Below, one piece after another: positions 62,085-64,000 of a stretch of 64,000 bases of DNA. This stretch comes from CAG-1138 sp964495385 (GTDB lineage: Bacteria > Bacillota > Clostridia > Christensenellales > CAG-917), in the NCBI GenBank assembly GCA_964495385.1, contig CAZBVO010000003.1:27995-91994 (forward strand), written 5' to 3'. Every line of letters starts with the position of its first letter. Positions within the stretch are counted from its first letter, which is position 1. Both the position numbers and the translations under genes were made by a program. The notes below the pieces were generated by a model. The model had not been told where the DNA came from and made no database searches. It worked only from the letters and a program-made list of their open reading frames with translations.

Positions 62085-62798
62085 TCAGTTTTTGAGATTT
62101 TGTCTGAGTTTTTCGATTATGCGCGATTCCAGCCTCGACACTTGCACTTGCGATACGCCCAGTTCGGCGGCTACTTCCGATTGGGTTTTGTCGCGAAAAT
62201 ACCTTAAATAAACTATTTTTTGTTCCCTCGGATTAAGTCGTGCGATCAAATCGGAAAGAACCAGTTTGTCCAAGTTGTCGCTTTCGTTGTCGTAACTCAG
62301 TTTTTCGATAAGGCTGATGCTGTCGCTGTCGGGCTTGTCGAAAAGCGATACGGGGGTTTTGCTGCTGTCTAAGGCGTATGCGATGTCGGCGGCTTCGATG
62401 TTCAACGCTTGGGCGATTTCGTCAACCGTTGGCGAACGCTTGTTTTCTTCGGCAAACTCCGAGCAAAACCTGGTGATTTTGTAAGCGGTTTGTTTAAGTG
62501 CACGCGATACCTTGACAATGCCGTCGTCTCGCAAATACCGTTTGATTTCGCCCACAATCATCGGAACGGCGTAGGTAGAGAACTTGACGTCAAAACCGCT
62601 GTTGAAGTTCATAATGGCCTTCAGAAGGCCGATTGAACCAAGCTGAATAAGATCGTCGTATTCCACGCCTCGGCTTTTGTAGCGTTTTGCAACGCTTATG
62701 ATGAGCGGTATGTTTTGTTTAATCAGCTCGCCCTTTGCCGAGTTATCGCCGTTTTGAGCCTGCTCGATAAGCCTGAAGGTTTGTTCGGGATCGAGCAT
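62085..62798 (-). CDS. sigF: Forespore sigma factor sigma-F
   Basis: 237 residues. Sigma-70 family with region 2 (IPLIISVAKRYKSRGVEYDD, LIQLGSIGLLKAIMNF, FSTYAVPMIVGEIKRYLRDDG), region 3 and region 4 (TQSEVAAELGVSQVQVSRLE). Adjacent to spoIIAB and spoIIAA, which makes sigma-F far more likely than the similar sigma-G. It starts 1 base after spoIIAB. Confidence 0.94.
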   Translation of the reverse strand: MLDPEQTFRLIEQAQNGDNSAKGELIKQNIPLIISVAKRYKSRGVEYDDLIQLGSIGLLKAIMNFNSGFDVKFSTYAVPMIVGEIKRYLRDDGIVKVSRALKQTAYKITRFCSEFAEENKRSPTVDEIAQALNIEAADIAYALDSSKTPVSLFDKPDSDSISLIEKLSYDNESDNLDKLVLSDLIARLNPREQKIVYLRYFRDKTQSEVAAELGVSQVQVSRLESRIIEKLRQNLKN

Positions 62799-62799
62799 T

Positions 62800-63219
62800 T
62801 CAAGCCTCCTTGATTATTTTTTTCATTTTTACCGACGTGAAGCCGGTGCGTGACTGCAAATCGAATTCGTCGGTAAACGATTTCATAATGGTAAAGCCCA
62901 TGCCGCTGCGTTCTTCAAACGGGCGAGTGGTGTAAAAAGGTTTGACGGCTTCCGTTACGTCGGGTATGCCGACTCCGAAATCGATTATTTCCACGGTTAT
63001 GCTTTGGGCGTCTAGGGTTGCTTTGATTACGACCTCCGAGTCCGGATTGTTGTTGTAGCCGTGCACGATCGAATTTGTTACCGCCTCGGAAACGGCGGTT
63101 TTGATGTCGTTTAATTGCTCGACGGTAGGAGACAGGGCCGAAGCAAACGCAGCAACCGTCGAACGTGCAAAACTTTCGTTTGCAGATATTGCTTTAAGTT
63201 TCATTTCAAAATAATTCAT
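62800..63219 (-). CDS. spoIIAB: Anti-sigma-F factor SpoIIAB
   Basis: 139 residues. Serine kinase that holds sigma-F and phosphorylates SpoIIAA. GHKL ATP-site boxes: SEAVTNSIVHGYNN (N box), DFGVGIPD (G1) and RSGMGFTIMKSF (G2). Located between spoIIAA and sigF as in all spore formers. Confidence 0.95.
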   Translation of the reverse strand: MNYFEMKLKAISANESFARSTVAAFASALSPTVEQLNDIKTAVSEAVTNSIVHGYNNNPDSEVVIKATLDAQSITVEIIDFGVGIPDVTEAVKPFYTTRPFEERSGMGFTIMKSFTDEFDLQSRTGFTSVKMKKIIKEA

Positions 63220-63230
63220 ATTTAACCTCT

Positions 63231-63536
63231 TTAAATTTTTGTTATTATGCCGTAAAGGCCGCTTGCCTCGAAAATTTTGTCCACCTGCTTCGAGGTGTTG
63301 GTGATTGCAAATTCCGCGCCGATTGCTTTAAGCCGCTTGTAGCGTCCCAAAAGAACGCCTATGCCCGTGCTGTCCATAAACGTTACGCCGGCAAAATCAA
63401 TCAAAAAAATGCCGAATCTGAAATCGTCGATAAGTTTGTCCAAAGTTTTTCTGACCGAGAGGGCGGAATGCTCGTCCAGCTCGCCCGAAAGTTTTACGGT
63501 CAGCGTGCCGCCCGAATGATTGTAGGATATTTCCAT
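63231..63536 (-). CDS. spoIIAA: Anti-anti-sigma factor SpoIIAA
   Basis: 101 residues from the ATG at 63536, with AAGGAG upstream; a longer upstream frame lacks such a site. STAS domain. The phosphorylated serine lies in MDSTGIGVLLGRY, matching the DSSGLGVILGRY motif of the family. Dephosphorylated SpoIIAA frees sigma-F in the forespore. First gene of the operon. The upstream 100 bases are AT-rich with a TATAAT-like block on the minus strand, but I cannot identify a sigma-H site with confidence. Confidence 0.94.
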   Translation of the reverse strand: MEISYNHSGGTLTVKLSGELDEHSALSVRKTLDKLIDDFRFGIFLIDFAGVTFMDSTGIGVLLGRYKRLKAIGAEFAITNTSKQVDKIFEASGLYGIITKI

Positions 63537-63684
63537 ATTTTCGTCTCCTTTTGCAGTTTGACTTTTATTATATAAAAGTAGTTGTGTCGAAAACGATTTT
63601 TGCCTGTCGAAGTCTTTCAAATTTCAGGGAAAAGTGTCGATACAAAAAAATAGAAAAAATTTTTTGAAAAGGCCCGAAAAATCG

Positions 63685-63713
63685 TTGACAAAATCCGTTT
63701 GATATCGTATGAT
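63685..63713 (+). promoter_or_regulatory. Promoter of the tRNA cluster
   Basis: TTGACA 63685-63690, spacer 17, TATGAT 63708-63713, 40 bases before the first tRNA. Confidence 0.85.
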
Positions 63714-63752
63714 AAATAGGCTGTTAAGGGTTTCGCCACAGCAACGCTTAGT

Positions 63753-63829
63753 CGGGGTGTAGCGCAGTTTGGTAGCGCACGTGGTTTGGGACCATGGGGT
63801 CGGGAGTTCGAGTCTCTTCACCCCGACCA
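63753..63829 (+). tRNA. tRNA-Pro (UGG)
   Basis: 77 bases with CCA encoded. Acceptor CGGGGTG / CACCCCG; anticodon loop TTTGGGA gives TGG; T arm contains GTTCGAGTC. Confidence 0.96.
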
Positions 63830-63852
63830 AATACAAAACACCTTTTATATAA

Positions 63853-63929
63853 GGGCCTTTAGCTCAGTTGGTTAGAGCGGTCGGCTCATAACCGATTGGT
63901 CCGCGGTTCGAGTCCGTGAAGGCCCACCA
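63853..63929 (+). tRNA. tRNA-Met (CAU)
   Basis: 77 bases with CCA encoded. Acceptor GGGCCTT / AAGGCCC; anticodon loop CTCATAA gives CAT. The fully paired acceptor end argues against an initiator. A tRNA-Ile with modified CAU is the alternative. Confidence 0.93.
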
Positions 63930-63939
63930 CACTATATGC

Positions 63940-64000
63940 GGTCCGGTAGTTCAGTTGGTTAGAACGCTAGCCTGTCACGCTAGAGGTCGAGGGTTCGAGC
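63940..64000 (+). tRNA. tRNA-Asp (GUC), cut by the window end
   Basis: Acceptor strand GGTCCGG, D arm and anticodon loop CTGTCAC (GTC) are present. The sequence ends in the T arm. Confidence 0.93.

Overview
The window reads as chromosome of a Bacillota, class Clostridia, from a spore-forming lineage. The evidence is the spoIIAA-spoIIAB-sigF operon, the mcsA-mcsB-clpC set, ribonuclease Y, long-form HPF, the rpsO-pnp-ylxY-M16 peptidase-ftsK/spoIIIE order shared with Bacillus, ECF-type vitamin transporters, and Shine-Dalgarno sites with sigma-A promoters, several with an extended -10 (TGCTATAAT). A run of exactly 100 N inside clpC marks a scaffold gap, so this is a draft, possibly metagenomic, assembly. 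I cannot name the genus; an uncultured gut Clostridia is a guess.

Layout. 1-7.7 kb: translation and tRNA/rRNA modification genes (prmA, rsmE, mtaB, hinT, rpsU), nth, obgE, a YhbY protein, a nadD-yqeK fusion and rsfS. 8.0-14.3 kb: an integrated filamentous phage (inovirus). It encodes an HUH rolling-circle Rep, a putative ssDNA-binding protein, a coat protein followed by a terminator, a Zot-type assembly ATPase, a pIII-like adsorption protein and small membrane proteins. Three paralogous small genes of unknown function lie on the opposite strand. The phage is bracketed by two identical 197-bp direct repeats. Each holds the 3' end of the upstream host gene, a sigma-A promoter and the first part of an FMN riboswitch. 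The right copy is complete, so the host operon behind it keeps its promoter and riboswitch. The left copy is cut and points its promoter into the phage cargo genes.

14.4-19.8 kb: the operon behind that riboswitch. It opens with an unusual fusion of the riboflavin transporter RibU to the tRNA-modification ATPase TsaE, then runs without a clear terminator through tsaB, rimI, an alpha/beta hydrolase (apparent ATT start), a membrane-anchored MurF and ddl. Vitamin sensing may therefore touch t6A synthesis and cell-wall synthesis. 19.8-31.6 kb: dinB, mcsAB-clpC, hpf, pgi, an HD 5'-nucleotidase, a TPP riboswitch with thiT, a degenerate MalK-like ATPase, and a TM1266-type regulator with an ECF S component behind an unassigned leader RNA with a terminator.

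31.7-47.2 kb: ruvCAB-queA-tgt, yajC-secD-secF, recJ, relA/spoT, dtd, an MBL hydrolase and hemZ. 47.3-61.1 kb: rpsO, pnp, ylxY, an M16 peptidase, ftsK/spoIIIE, rimO, pgsA, a short CinA-type amidase, recA and rny. 61.1-64 kb: a degenerate EAL protein, the spoIIA operon on the minus strand, and tRNA genes for Pro, Met and (cut by the window end) Asp.

The strongest candidate for something undescribed is the inovirus lodged in an FMN riboswitch with a duplicated, regulation-preserving 197-bp segment, next to a riboswitch-controlled RibU-TsaE fusion.
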